This document shows positions 15,781 to 22,717 of a DNA stretch of 64,000 bases, one piece after another. A model generated the notes under the pieces. It had not been told where the DNA came from, searched no databases, and worked only from the letters and a program-made list of their open reading frames with translations. Both the position numbers and the translations under genes were made by a program. Source of the stretch: Candidatus Nanosynbacter sp. HMT-352 (GTDB lineage: Bacteria > Patescibacteriota > Saccharimonadia > Saccharimonadales > Saccharimonadaceae); contig NZ_CP089288.1 in the NCBI RefSeq assembly GCF_022819345.1, positions 248,001 through 312,000 of the forward strand. Direction: 5' to 3'. Each line of letters opens with the position of its first letter. Positions within the stretch are counted from its first letter, which is position 1.

Positions 15781-17424
15781 ATGGCAAAAAAAGTTTTTTA
15801 TGATGACGATGCGCGAAATCGCGTGCTTGGTGGAGCTAGATCGCTATACGACGCAGTTAAGGTAACTTACGGTCCAAAGGGTCGCAATGTTGTGATTGCG
15901 AAGGGTTTTGGCGGTCCAACTGTTACTCATGACGGTGTAACTGTGGCTGAAGGAATTGAATTGCCAGAAAACGATGACGAAACGCTGGGCTATAAAGTTG
16001 GTGCCGATTTAATCAAACAGGCTGCTAAGAACTTGAACAAGCAAGCAGGCGACGGCACAACGACTGTAACGGTGTTGACGTACTCGATTTTGAAAGAGGC
16101 GAATCGATTGATTGCGGCTGGACATAATCCGATGGAACTTAGGAAAGGCATCGAGCAAGCTGGCGCGGAAATTGTTAAAGAATTGAACAAATTGGCTGAA
16201 CCGATTGAAGGCAGGTCTGACCGCGTGGCTGAAGTCGCTACGATTTCGGCGGGAGATGCGGAAATTGGTAAATTGATTGCTGGCGTTATTGAGAAAGTTG
16301 GCAAAGACGGCGTGGTTACTGTTGAGGCTGGTCAAGGTTTGGAGCTGGAAGCTGAGGTTGTCGAAGGTTTTAGCTTGGACAAGGGTTGGGTGAGTCCGTT
16401 CTTTGTTACTGACGCGGGTCGCCAGGAAGCTGTGTACGAAAAGCCAGCGATTTTGATTACCGACAAGAAGATTTCTAGTGTGCAAGAATTCTTGCCAATG
16501 TTGGAAAAATTGGCACAAAGCGGTAAAAAGGACGTGGTTTTGATTGCCGATGAAGTTGAAGGCGAAGCTTTGAGTATTTTGGTCTTGAACAAATTGAAGG
16601 GCGTATTTAATACCGTAGCCGTTAAGGCGCCAAGTTTCGGCGATCGTCGTAAAGATGTTCTTCGTGATATCGCTGTGCTGACTGGCGCGACTGTGATTTC
16701 TGAAGATCATGGATTGACATTCGAAAATGCTGGCTTGGAAGTTTTAGGCTCGGCGCGCAAGGTGATTGTTGGTAAAGACGAAACGACAATTATCGAAGGC
16801 GCAGGCAAGCCTTCAGGCGTGAAGGAGCGAATTGCTGAGATTAAGTCGCTTTCAGAAAATGCTTCTAGCGAATATGAAAAAGAGCAATTCGACAAGCGTG
16901 CCGCAGCGCTATCTGGTAAAGTTGCGGTTATTAAAGTCGGTGGTGCGACTGAGACAGAGATTGACGAAAAGAAATTCCGCGTTGATGACGCCGTGGCGGC
17001 TACCAAAGCGGCTTTGGCTGAGGGAATTGTTGCTGGTGGTGGCGTAACTTTGGTCAATTTGGCTGGCAATCTAAAAGTTAGCGGCGCGGATAGTTTATCG
17101 ATTGGTCGACAAATCTTGAAGGACGCTCTGAAGCAACCGTTCCTACAGATTATGAAAAATGCTGGCTTGAATGCCGATGCGCTGCTTGCTCAAGTTGAAT
17201 CTGGTAAACCTGGATTCGGTGTTAACGTTATGAAGCCAGAAGATGGTCTGATTGACGTGAAAAAGGCTGGTGTGATTGATCCAGCTCGTGTGACTAAAGA
17301 AGCTGTTCAAAATGCAGTGTCAATTGCGTCAACTGCGGCAACTATGGGCGCTTTGGTGGTTGATATTCCAGAGGCTGAAGTTGCAGCTGCTCCTGGCGGT
17401 ATGCCAGGAATGGGTATGATGTAA
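15781..17424 (+). CDS. groEL: Chaperonin GroEL
   Basis: 547 aa. ATP-driven folding chamber. Apical, intermediate and equatorial domains are intact: ATP loop GDGTTTVTVL near 88, YGPKGRNVVI near 25, and the C-terminal GGMPGMGMM tail typical of group I chaperonins. Start ATG at 15781 with GGGG 8 nt upstream; the frame extends to 15754 within groES but lacks a ribosome site. Same operon as groES, repressed through CIRCE. A strong terminator follows. Confidence 0.98.
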   Translation: MAKKVFYDDDARNRVLGGARSLYDAVKVTYGPKGRNVVIAKGFGGPTVTHDGVTVAEGIELPENDDETLGYKVGADLIKQAAKNLNKQAGDGTTTVTVLTYSILKEANRLIAAGHNPMELRKGIEQAGAEIVKELNKLAEPIEGRSDRVAEVATISAGDAEIGKLIAGVIEKVGKDGVVTVEAGQGLELEAEVVEGFSLDKGWVSPFFVTDAGRQEAVYEKPAILITDKKISSVQEFLPMLEKLAQSGKKDVVLIADEVEGEALSILVLNKLKGVFNTVAVKAPSFGDRRKDVLRDIAVLTGATVISEDHGLTFENAGLEVLGSARKVIVGKDETTIIEGAGKPSGVKERIAEIKSLSENASSEYEKEQFDKRAAALSGKVAVIKVGGATETEIDEKKFRVDDAVAATKAALAEGIVAGGGVTLVNLAGNLKVSGADSLSIGRQILKDALKQPFLQIMKNAGLNADALLAQVESGKPGFGVNVMKPEDGLIDVKKAGVIDPARVTKEAVQNAVSIASTAATMGALVVDIPEAEVAAAPGGMPGMGMM

Positions 17425-17446
17425 ATCTGCCCCGAGCAATAAAAAT

Positions 17447-17475
17447 CCCGCCGAAAATGGCGGGTTTTTATTTTG
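17447..17475 (+). terminator. Intrinsic terminator of groESL
   Basis: CCCGCC (17447-17452) pairs with GGCGGG (17459-17464), loop GAAAAT, then a T-rich tract. Confidence 0.88.
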
Positions 17476-17485
17476 GAGGAATGAA

Positions 17486-17995
17486 TTAACGAGGATTTGA
17501 GAAATAGTCGATTTCTTTAATGATATCTAGTAGAGCCTGAGCACGGCGAGCTTCATCGACAATAGCTACGGCAGCGTCGTGTGCTGGTGCAATCAGAGTT
17601 TTATCGTCCGTAGAACGAAGAAGTAACAGGTAAGTGTCAAACTTTTCTTCTGGAGAAACGTCCAGCTTGTCGACTAATGGACGCAACTCGTTCAAGGCAG
17701 TTTGCTTAATCGTATCGAGCGCAGGATCTGCGGCTGCAGCTGGAGCTGGTGTGCTGACTGTTGGAGTTGGCACAACTGGCTCTGAAACAGGAGATTTCGC
17801 TGTGTCAATAGCAGGCTCATCGTTCTGATCTGTGGCGACAGGATCCGGTGAGATGGTTGCAGGATTAATAACAGGTGAAGCTGTAGCATTTGTCTCTTCA
17901 AATTGTAAATTATTGTCTGTATTTTGTGATACGCCAGCTAATACCTTAGCCAGTTCTTGGTCGTCACTGAATGATTGATTAGCTTGAGAATCCAT
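17486..17995 (-). CDS. Unknown protein with Pro/Ala linker and helical C-terminus
   Basis: 169 aa. Residues 1-35 polar, 36-90 a disordered Pro/Ala/Thr/Val linker (VVPTPTVSTPAPAAAADP), 91-169 a compact, probably helical domain (TALNELRPLVDKLDVSPEE, then AIVDEARRAQALLDIIKEID). No membrane segment. AAGGTGGG lies 7 nt before the ATG. The C-terminal domain has the look of a conserved CPR-type domain, but I cannot name it. Divergent from the isomerase gene. Confidence 0.65.
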   Translation of the reverse strand: MDSQANQSFSDDQELAKVLAGVSQNTDNNLQFEETNATASPVINPATISPDPVATDQNDEPAIDTAKSPVSEPVVPTPTVSTPAPAAAADPALDTIKQTALNELRPLVDKLDVSPEEKFDTYLLLLRSTDDKTLIAPAHDAAVAIVDEARRAQALLDIIKEIDYFSNPR

Positions 17996-18072
17996 TATAA
18001 CCCACCTTATATATTAAATTGTTTAAGCTTATATATGCTACACTATAACATGAGTTAATCAAGGAGCGCAAG

Positions 18073-19113
18073 ATGTTAGATGATATGAATGTAATAAAAC
18101 AATATGATCCAGGCGACGTTTTAAGCGGCGTTTTGAATATTCCAGAACAAGCTCGATATGAAGTGTCGATTCACGAAGGTGCGAATCAGCGTCGAGATTT
18201 TAAGAATATTGTGATCGCGGGAATGGGCGGTTCGGCTTTAGCGGCCGATATGGTTCGAGTTTTGACTGCGGGCTGGTTGCATATTCCGCTTGAAGTGGTG
18301 AAGGGCTATGATTTGCCGGGATTTGTGAGCGAGGAAACGTTGGTTATTGCGGTTAGTCATTCGGGCAATACTGAGGAAACTCTGAGCTGTTATCAGCAAG
18401 CATTGGAGAAGAAGGCGTGTCTGGCAGCTATGTCGACTGGCGGAGCGTTGATTGAGCGAGCGAAAAATGACAACGTAACTTACGCCCAAGTTCCAGCCGG
18501 CGCGCAGCCACGAATGTCGACGGTTTACCATTTGCGAGGATTGTTGAAATTATTACAGCATTTTTGGATTATTGATAATGATTTGTACGATCAGGTGAAA
18601 AATAGTGCCGATTGGCTGGCGGGCGAAATATCTAATTGGACAGCCAAAACGCCAGAAGCTGATAATTTGGCAAAGCAGATTGCGAAATTAACAATTGGCA
18701 AGACGTTGGTTGTTTTTGGCGGTGAATTGACTTGGCCGCTGGCATATAAGTGGAAAATTAGCTGGAATGAATCGGCGAAGAATTTGGCGTTCTCGAATCA
18801 ATATCCAGAATTTAATCATAACGAGTTTATAGGTTGGTCGTCGCATCCAATAGAGAAGCCGTTTACGGTTTTTGATATTCGTAGCAATTTGGAGCGGGAC
18901 AGAATCCGCGAGCGAATGGAGCTGAGTGATCGTTTGTTGAGTGGCAAGCGACCAAAGGCGCACGTGCTGGAGCTTCGAGGAAAGACGCTTATGGAACAAT
19001 TGCTGTGGGGCTTGGTGCTGGCTGACGCGGCTAGTATTTACACAGCTATTCTTAATGGAGTCAATCCTGGTCCAGTTCAGCTAATTGAAAAATTGAAAGC
19101 GGAACTTAGCTAA
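18073..19113 (+). CDS. Phosphoglucose/phosphomannose isomerase (SIS domain)
   Basis: 346 aa. Two SIS domains. First: AGMGGSALAADMVR near 50 and SHSGNTEETL near 97, which bind the sugar phosphate. Second half: FSNQYPEFNHNEFIGW and the C-terminal LADAASIYTAILNGVNPGPV. This combination marks the bifunctional PGI/PMI subfamily that interconverts glucose-6-P, mannose-6-P and fructose-6-P. Start has AAGGAG 8 nt upstream. It stops 1 nt before the convergent ABC permease stop. Confidence 0.88.
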   Translation: MLDDMNVIKQYDPGDVLSGVLNIPEQARYEVSIHEGANQRRDFKNIVIAGMGGSALAADMVRVLTAGWLHIPLEVVKGYDLPGFVSEETLVIAVSHSGNTEETLSCYQQALEKKACLAAMSTGGALIERAKNDNVTYAQVPAGAQPRMSTVYHLRGLLKLLQHFWIIDNDLYDQVKNSADWLAGEISNWTAKTPEADNLAKQIAKLTIGKTLVVFGGELTWPLAYKWKISWNESAKNLAFSNQYPEFNHNEFIGWSSHPIEKPFTVFDIRSNLERDRIRERMELSDRLLSGKRPKAHVLELRGKTLMEQLLWGLVLADAASIYTAILNGVNPGPVQLIEKLKAELS

Positions 19114-19114
19114 T

Positions 19115-20326
19115 TTAATATCGTAGAGATTCGATAGGGTCGCGTCTAGTGGCGCGGGCTGCTGGATATACGCCAGAAATTACGCCGATGATTATTGATA
19201 GTCCAATTGATAAGACGGCTGTTTGCCAATAAATATAAGGCGTGAGCGGCAAGTATAAGCTGGCAACATAAGCTCCCGCCAAGCCTAATCCGTAGCCCAA
19301 TATTCCGCCGAGGAATCCGATGATCGCTGCCTCGATTAAGAATTGATTGATGATATCCCAGCCTGTGGCGCCGACGGCTCGTCTGACGCCGACTTCACGC
19401 TGACGCTCGGCAACATTGACAAGCATCACGTTCATAACGCCTATTCCACCGATTAACAGAGAAATAATGCCGATTACAGTTAAGATTATCGAGAGAAACC
19501 TCGCGACATTAGACTTCTTTTCATTTATCTCTTCGCCAGAAACGATTCGATAATTCTTATCGCTATCATGATTCTTCTTCAAAATATCGTCAGCCGATTT
19601 TATGACTGAATTGAGATTTTTATGATCTTTGGTAGTTACGATGATTTGCTGAATTTGCGGCGTGCCTTGGGTAAATTTTTTAATCACAGACAATGGAATA
19701 ATGGCGGCGTTATTAAAATTCACGTCCAAATAACTGGCTTGATTTTCAATATTCTTCAACACGCCAACAACGGTCAATGGTTGATTTCGGATGTAAATAA
19801 CGTTTCCGATGGACCTTTCGGTGCCGAACAAATCGACCGATAATTGCTGGCCGACGACAACTCCGCCGATGTCGTTAATAAATTGCCCAGTAGCAATTTG
19901 CAAATTGGCGACGTCTTTTAGCGATTCCGTACTGCCGATTAACGCGGCGTTTTGGATATCGATTTTACCTTCGCGGGCGCGCAGCTCGGCGTGTAGGAAG
20001 GCAATTGGCGCGGCTTTTGTGTTGGCAATTTTTCCTATATCCCTGGCGTCCGTTTCAGTCAATGTGTTGACCGTCGTCGTGTTGTCGGATTCGGTCAGCA
20101 GATTCGGGACAGCTTTTTGATTGCCAGACTTAACAATGGCAACAGGAGTGGATGATTGGTTGGAATTGTCGCCGAATAGGTGATTAAATCCGCCAGTCAG
20201 AGATAGAACCATGGTGATACTGGCGATGCCAATAGCTACGCCTACAATTGTCAAGAATGTTCGTCCGCGATTAGCTCGTAGCGCCTGAGTAGCGTTCTCA
20301 AAATGATTTTTTACTAATATTTTCAC
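19115..20326 (-). CDS. MacB/FtsX-type ABC transporter permease
   Basis: 403 aa. One transmembrane helix at about 23-45, a MacB-type extracytoplasmic domain (about 60-270), then three helices in the C-terminal FtsX core (LTVIGIISLLIGGIGVMNVMLV, ERQREVGVRRAVGA). The RREVG-type coupling motif and DPIESLRY terminus are typical. MacB-like pairs are mechanotransmission exporters for peptides, lipoproteins or antibiotics; substrate unknown here. Overlaps the ATPase gene stop by 4 nt (ATGA), so both are translated together. Confidence 0.9.
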   Translation of the reverse strand: MKILVKNHFENATQALRANRGRTFLTIVGVAIGIASITMVLSLTGGFNHLFGDNSNQSSTPVAIVKSGNQKAVPNLLTESDNTTTVNTLTETDARDIGKIANTKAAPIAFLHAELRAREGKIDIQNAALIGSTESLKDVANLQIATGQFINDIGGVVVGQQLSVDLFGTERSIGNVIYIRNQPLTVVGVLKNIENQASYLDVNFNNAAIIPLSVIKKFTQGTPQIQQIIVTTKDHKNLNSVIKSADDILKKNHDSDKNYRIVSGEEINEKKSNVARFLSIILTVIGIISLLIGGIGVMNVMLVNVAERQREVGVRRAVGATGWDIINQFLIEAAIIGFLGGILGYGLGLAGAYVASLYLPLTPYIYWQTAVLSIGLSIIIGVISGVYPAARATRRDPIESLRY

Positions 20327-21117
20327 GATTTTTTCGCCCTCGATTTCTTTGAAGATTTTTGCTTCTTAGGTTTTTCGTCTTTTTCGTCGTCTACAATCAA
20401 CTTCTTAGTGAACTTGCGCTTTTCCTTATGTTCGTCGGTATCGATTTTTCCGTCCAACATAGTGATGACGCGACTGGCGTAATGAGTCAATTCTGGGTTG
20501 TGGGTAACCATAATTATAGTGTTGCCGCGACGATGTAGATCGGACAATTCTTCCATGATAAGATGACTCGATTTGCTGTCCAAATTTCCTGTTGGCTCGT
20601 CGGCTAAGATAATTGACGGACTATTAACCAACGCTCTGGCAATTGCTACGCGCTGAACCTGACCGCCAGATAATTGATGCGGCATGTAATATTCGCGCTG
20701 TCCCAGATGAAAAGTTTTCAGAATGCGGCTAGCTTCTTGAAGTCGTTTGACTTTCCCGAGTCCTTTATACGTTAGCGGCAACGCCACGTTTTCAATTACA
20801 GTCAGGCGAGGAATAAGATTGAAATTCTGGAAAACGAAGCCGATGTGTTTGGAACGAATTTTGGCGCGTCGTCGTGAGCTGAGATTGTCGACAGCGACAT
20901 CGTCCAGATAGTATTCGCCCTCTGATGGCTGGTCTAATAGTCCAAGGGTGTTTAATAAAGTAGTTTTTCCGCAACCGCTTGGTCCCATAATAGCGATAAA
21001 CTCACCCTTTTTAACGGTTAAATCGACGTTATCTAAGGCGCGAATCTCAGCGTCGCCAAAGCCAAATTTTTTGGTGACATTAACAAGCCTAATGCGTGGT
21101 GGAATAGTTTCTTTCAT
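20323..21117 (-). CDS. ABC transporter ATP-binding protein (MacB/LolD type)
   Basis: 264 aa. Walker A GPSGCGKTT near 42-50, signature LSGGQVQRVAIARAL near 145, Walker B IILADEPTGNLD near 168. The 35-residue Lys-rich tail (EKPKKQKSSKKSRAKKS) is unusual for the family. I start at ATG 21117; the frame continues upstream only as an antisense reading of tRNA-Ser. TATAAT (21132-21127) ends 9 nt before the ATG. Pairs with the permease to form the exporter. Confidence 0.93.
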   Translation of the reverse strand: MKETIPPRIRLVNVTKKFGFGDAEIRALDNVDLTVKKGEFIAIMGPSGCGKTTLLNTLGLLDQPSEGEYYLDDVAVDNLSSRRRAKIRSKHIGFVFQNFNLIPRLTVIENVALPLTYKGLGKVKRLQEASRILKTFHLGQREYYMPHQLSGGQVQRVAIARALVNSPSIILADEPTGNLDSKSSHLIMEELSDLHRRGNTIIMVTHNPELTHYASRVITMLDGKIDTDEHKEKRKFTKKLIVDDEKDEKPKKQKSSKKSRAKKS

Positions 21118-21126
21118 CTTTGACTT

Positions 21127-21156
21127 ATTATAGAGAATGAACATCAGTAAGTGCAA
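21127..21156 (-). promoter_or_regulatory. Promoter of the ABC exporter operon
   Basis: Minus strand: TTGCAC (21156-21151), 18-bp spacer, TATAAT (21132-21127), 9 nt to the ATG. Leaderless type. Confidence 0.6.
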
Positions 21157-21195
21157 CCATAAGGGGCAATAAAGTTGTGGTATAATTATCAACAA

Positions 21196-21285
21196 GGAAG
21201 GATGCAGGAGTGGTTGAACTGGCACGCCTGGAACGCGTGTAACGGAGTAATCTGTTCGAGGGTTCGAATCCCTCTCCTTCCGCCA
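21196..21285 (+). tRNA. tRNA-Ser (anticodon GGA), CCA encoded
   Basis: Acceptor GGAAGGA pairs with TCCTTCC, anticodon arm CACGC-CTGGAAC-GCGTG gives GGA (reads UCU/UCC). Long variable arm, discriminator G, encoded CCA. TATAAT at 21181-21186 lies 9 nt upstream. This is the fourth serine isoacceptor in the window. Confidence 0.96.
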
Positions 21286-21306
21286 AGAGATATTTGAGAG
21301 GGTATT

Positions 21307-22380
21307 ATGGAAATGTACGAACATCATACAGAAAAGCATATAGAAACAAGAGAACATTATACGTACTTAATCAATATTTTGATAGACGCATATAATGCTG
21401 GTAAGCTACCAGAGATAAAAGATATTATTATCGAACCTGAATATGGGTATGTGGCGTCAATTGAGTATAATTCTGGAGAACACAGAGTTTTATATGGGCA
21501 TGATCCTGGGTTTAATTCAGGAAGTGCAGAGCAATTAGCTAATGATAAGGGGTATACAAAGTTTTTGCTCAGAGAAAATGGCATAAATTGTGCAAGAGGT
21601 TCTGAATTTCTTTTACCTTGGTGGGCGGATATGCTGCGTCAATCAGACCGTCAGCAGTTTAATCACTCTATGCGTGACACAAAAGAAGCCCTTGGCTATA
21701 TTGATAAATCTTTAGGATTTCCTGTCTATGTTAAACCTAGCAGAGGTTCTCAAGGAGTTGGTGTAGCTAGAGTTGAAACCGCTGAAGAACTTGATAAGCT
21801 TCTTAATCAGTATAACGAGGGGCGTGTTAAAGTAGCTGTCATTGAAGAAGAATTAAAAATGCCTGACTATCGCATATTGGTTTTTGATGGTGAGGTAGTT
21901 AATGCTTATGAGAGACGACCTTTTTCTGTTAAGGGTGATGGAGTAAGTAATTTAGAACAGCTAATTGATTCGAAACATAAGACCTTGGTAGATTCTGGTA
22001 GAGATATACATTTTGAAAGGCAGCTACCTATAATTATGAATAAATTAGGGAAAATGGGTCTGTCTATGACCGATATTATACCGGAAGGCGCAGATGTTCG
22101 TTTGATGGATATATCAAATTTATCAGCAGGAGGAACGCCAGTTGATGTCGGTGAAGTTATGCATCAGCGGTGGCGAGATCTAGCTGTCAGGGTGGCGAGA
22201 ATCTTTGATTTACGAATATGTGGGGTTGATTTGGCGTGTAAGGATATTACGCAATCAGATAGCGAATACGGCGTAATAGAGGTAAACGCAACGCCTGGTG
22301 CCAAACAATTTATGGCAAGCGGTGTGGCTCAGCAGGAAAAGCTAGAAGATATTTTTGTTAAATTCTTCCGAACATTATAA
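21307..22380 (+). CDS. ATP-grasp ligase (RimK/cyanophycin synthetase-like)
   Basis: 357 aa. Forms a carboxylate-amine bond via an acylphosphate. ATP-grasp elements: [16 protein letters not shown] near 140-155, [19 protein letters not shown] near 190-210 followed by [12 protein letters not shown] (a KGDG motif shared with glutathione and cyanophycin synthetases), and the metal site [14 protein letters not shown] near 325. The unusual N-terminal 90 residues are not recognisable. Substrate unknown. Starts 21 nt after tRNA-Ser(GGA), uses many AGA/ATA codons, and is followed by a decayed folC end, so it may be an inserted gene. Confidence 0.78.
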   Translation: MEMYEHHTEKHIETREHYTYLINILIDAYNAGKLPEIKDIIIEPEYGYVASIEYNSGEHRVLYGHDPGFNSGSAEQLANDKGYTKFLLRENGINCARGSEFLLPWWADMLRQSDRQQFNHSMRDTKEALGYIDKSLGFPVYVKPSRGSQGVGVARVETAEELDKLLNQYNEGRVKVAVIEEELKMPDYRILVFDGEVVNAYERRPFSVKGDGVSNLEQLIDSKHKTLVDSGRDIHFERQLPIIMNKLGKMGLSMTDIIPEGADVRLMDISNLSAGGTPVDVGEVMHQRWRDLAVRVARIFDLRICGVDLACKDITQSDSEYGVIEVNATPGAKQFMASGVAQQEKLEDIFVKFFRTL

Positions 22381-22384
22381 CGAT

Positions 22385-22555
22385 CTACCTTGCCGCAAAT
22401 TCACTCACCAAATAAAACGACCCAGCAACAACGACGTACGTATCAAGCTGCTGGGCTTTCTTGATGGCTTTTGTGAGAGCTCTGTCTGGATTGTATTCAA
22501 TCTCGACTGCAGATTTCATACCGTATCTGATTATAGCAAAAATAGGTTGTAATTT
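22385..22555 (-). pseudogene. folC: C-terminal remnant of a FolC-type ligase
   Basis: Translating the minus strand gives 57 codons ending at TAG (22387-22385), with a stop codon just upstream at 22558-22556. The peptide holds NPDRALTKAIKKAQQLDTY followed by VVVAGSFYLVSEFAAR. This matches the end of folylpolyglutamate/dihydrofolate synthase, where an A-x3-A helix is followed by (V/T)-x-GS-(F/L)-Y-L-(V/A)-x-E. The N-terminal 85-90 percent is absent. A TATAAT at 22535-22530 sits 10 nt before an in-frame ATG (22519), so a 44-aa product is possible but I regard it as debris. Confidence 0.6.
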
Positions 22556-22567
22556 TTACTAAATAGC

Positions 22568-22622
22568 TTGCAAAACACTAGATATAGCGGCTATAGTTAT
22601 TATTGTACGCTATATATATAGC
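22568..22622 (+). promoter_or_regulatory. nrdAB promoter with two NrdR-like boxes
   Basis: TTGCAA (22568-22573), 18-bp spacer, TATAGT (22592-22597). Box 1 ACACTAGATATAGCGG (22575-22590) sits in the spacer and matches 13/16 of the NrdR consensus ACACWATATATWGTGT. Box 2 (22607-22622, with the palindrome CGCTATATATATAGCG at 22608-22623) covers the predicted transcript start. Centres are 32 bp apart, three helical turns. Established: NrdR represses RNR genes through paired boxes with such spacing. The match counts are by eye. Confidence 0.8.
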
Positions 22623-22660
22623 GAGCCCATAAATAAACAAAAACACAAGCTACGAAGATA

Positions 22661-22693
22661 AGCCACCAGATGAGGTGTTGGTGGTTTGTTTTT
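22661..22693 (+). terminator. Terminator-like hairpin in the nrdA leader
   Basis: AGCCACCA (22661-22668) pairs with TGGTGGTT (22679-22686), followed by TTTGTTTTT (22685-22693). It lies between the NrdR-controlled promoter and the nrdA start. An alternative short hairpin CACC-AGATGA-GGTG uses the same left arm. If functional it would need readthrough control, so it may be an attenuator. Confidence 0.6.
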
Positions 22694-22717
22694 AAGAGGG
22701 AAAATTAAGGAGGGTAT

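Noticed and set aside
16009..16710. 233-aa minus-strand frame inside groEL
   Set aside because: Shadow frame of a highly biased gene; no ribosome site and no family resemblance.
22560..22717. Cobalamin riboswitch before the RNR operon
   Set aside because: No B12-box is visible, and the enzyme is class I with a beta subunit, so B12 control is not expected.
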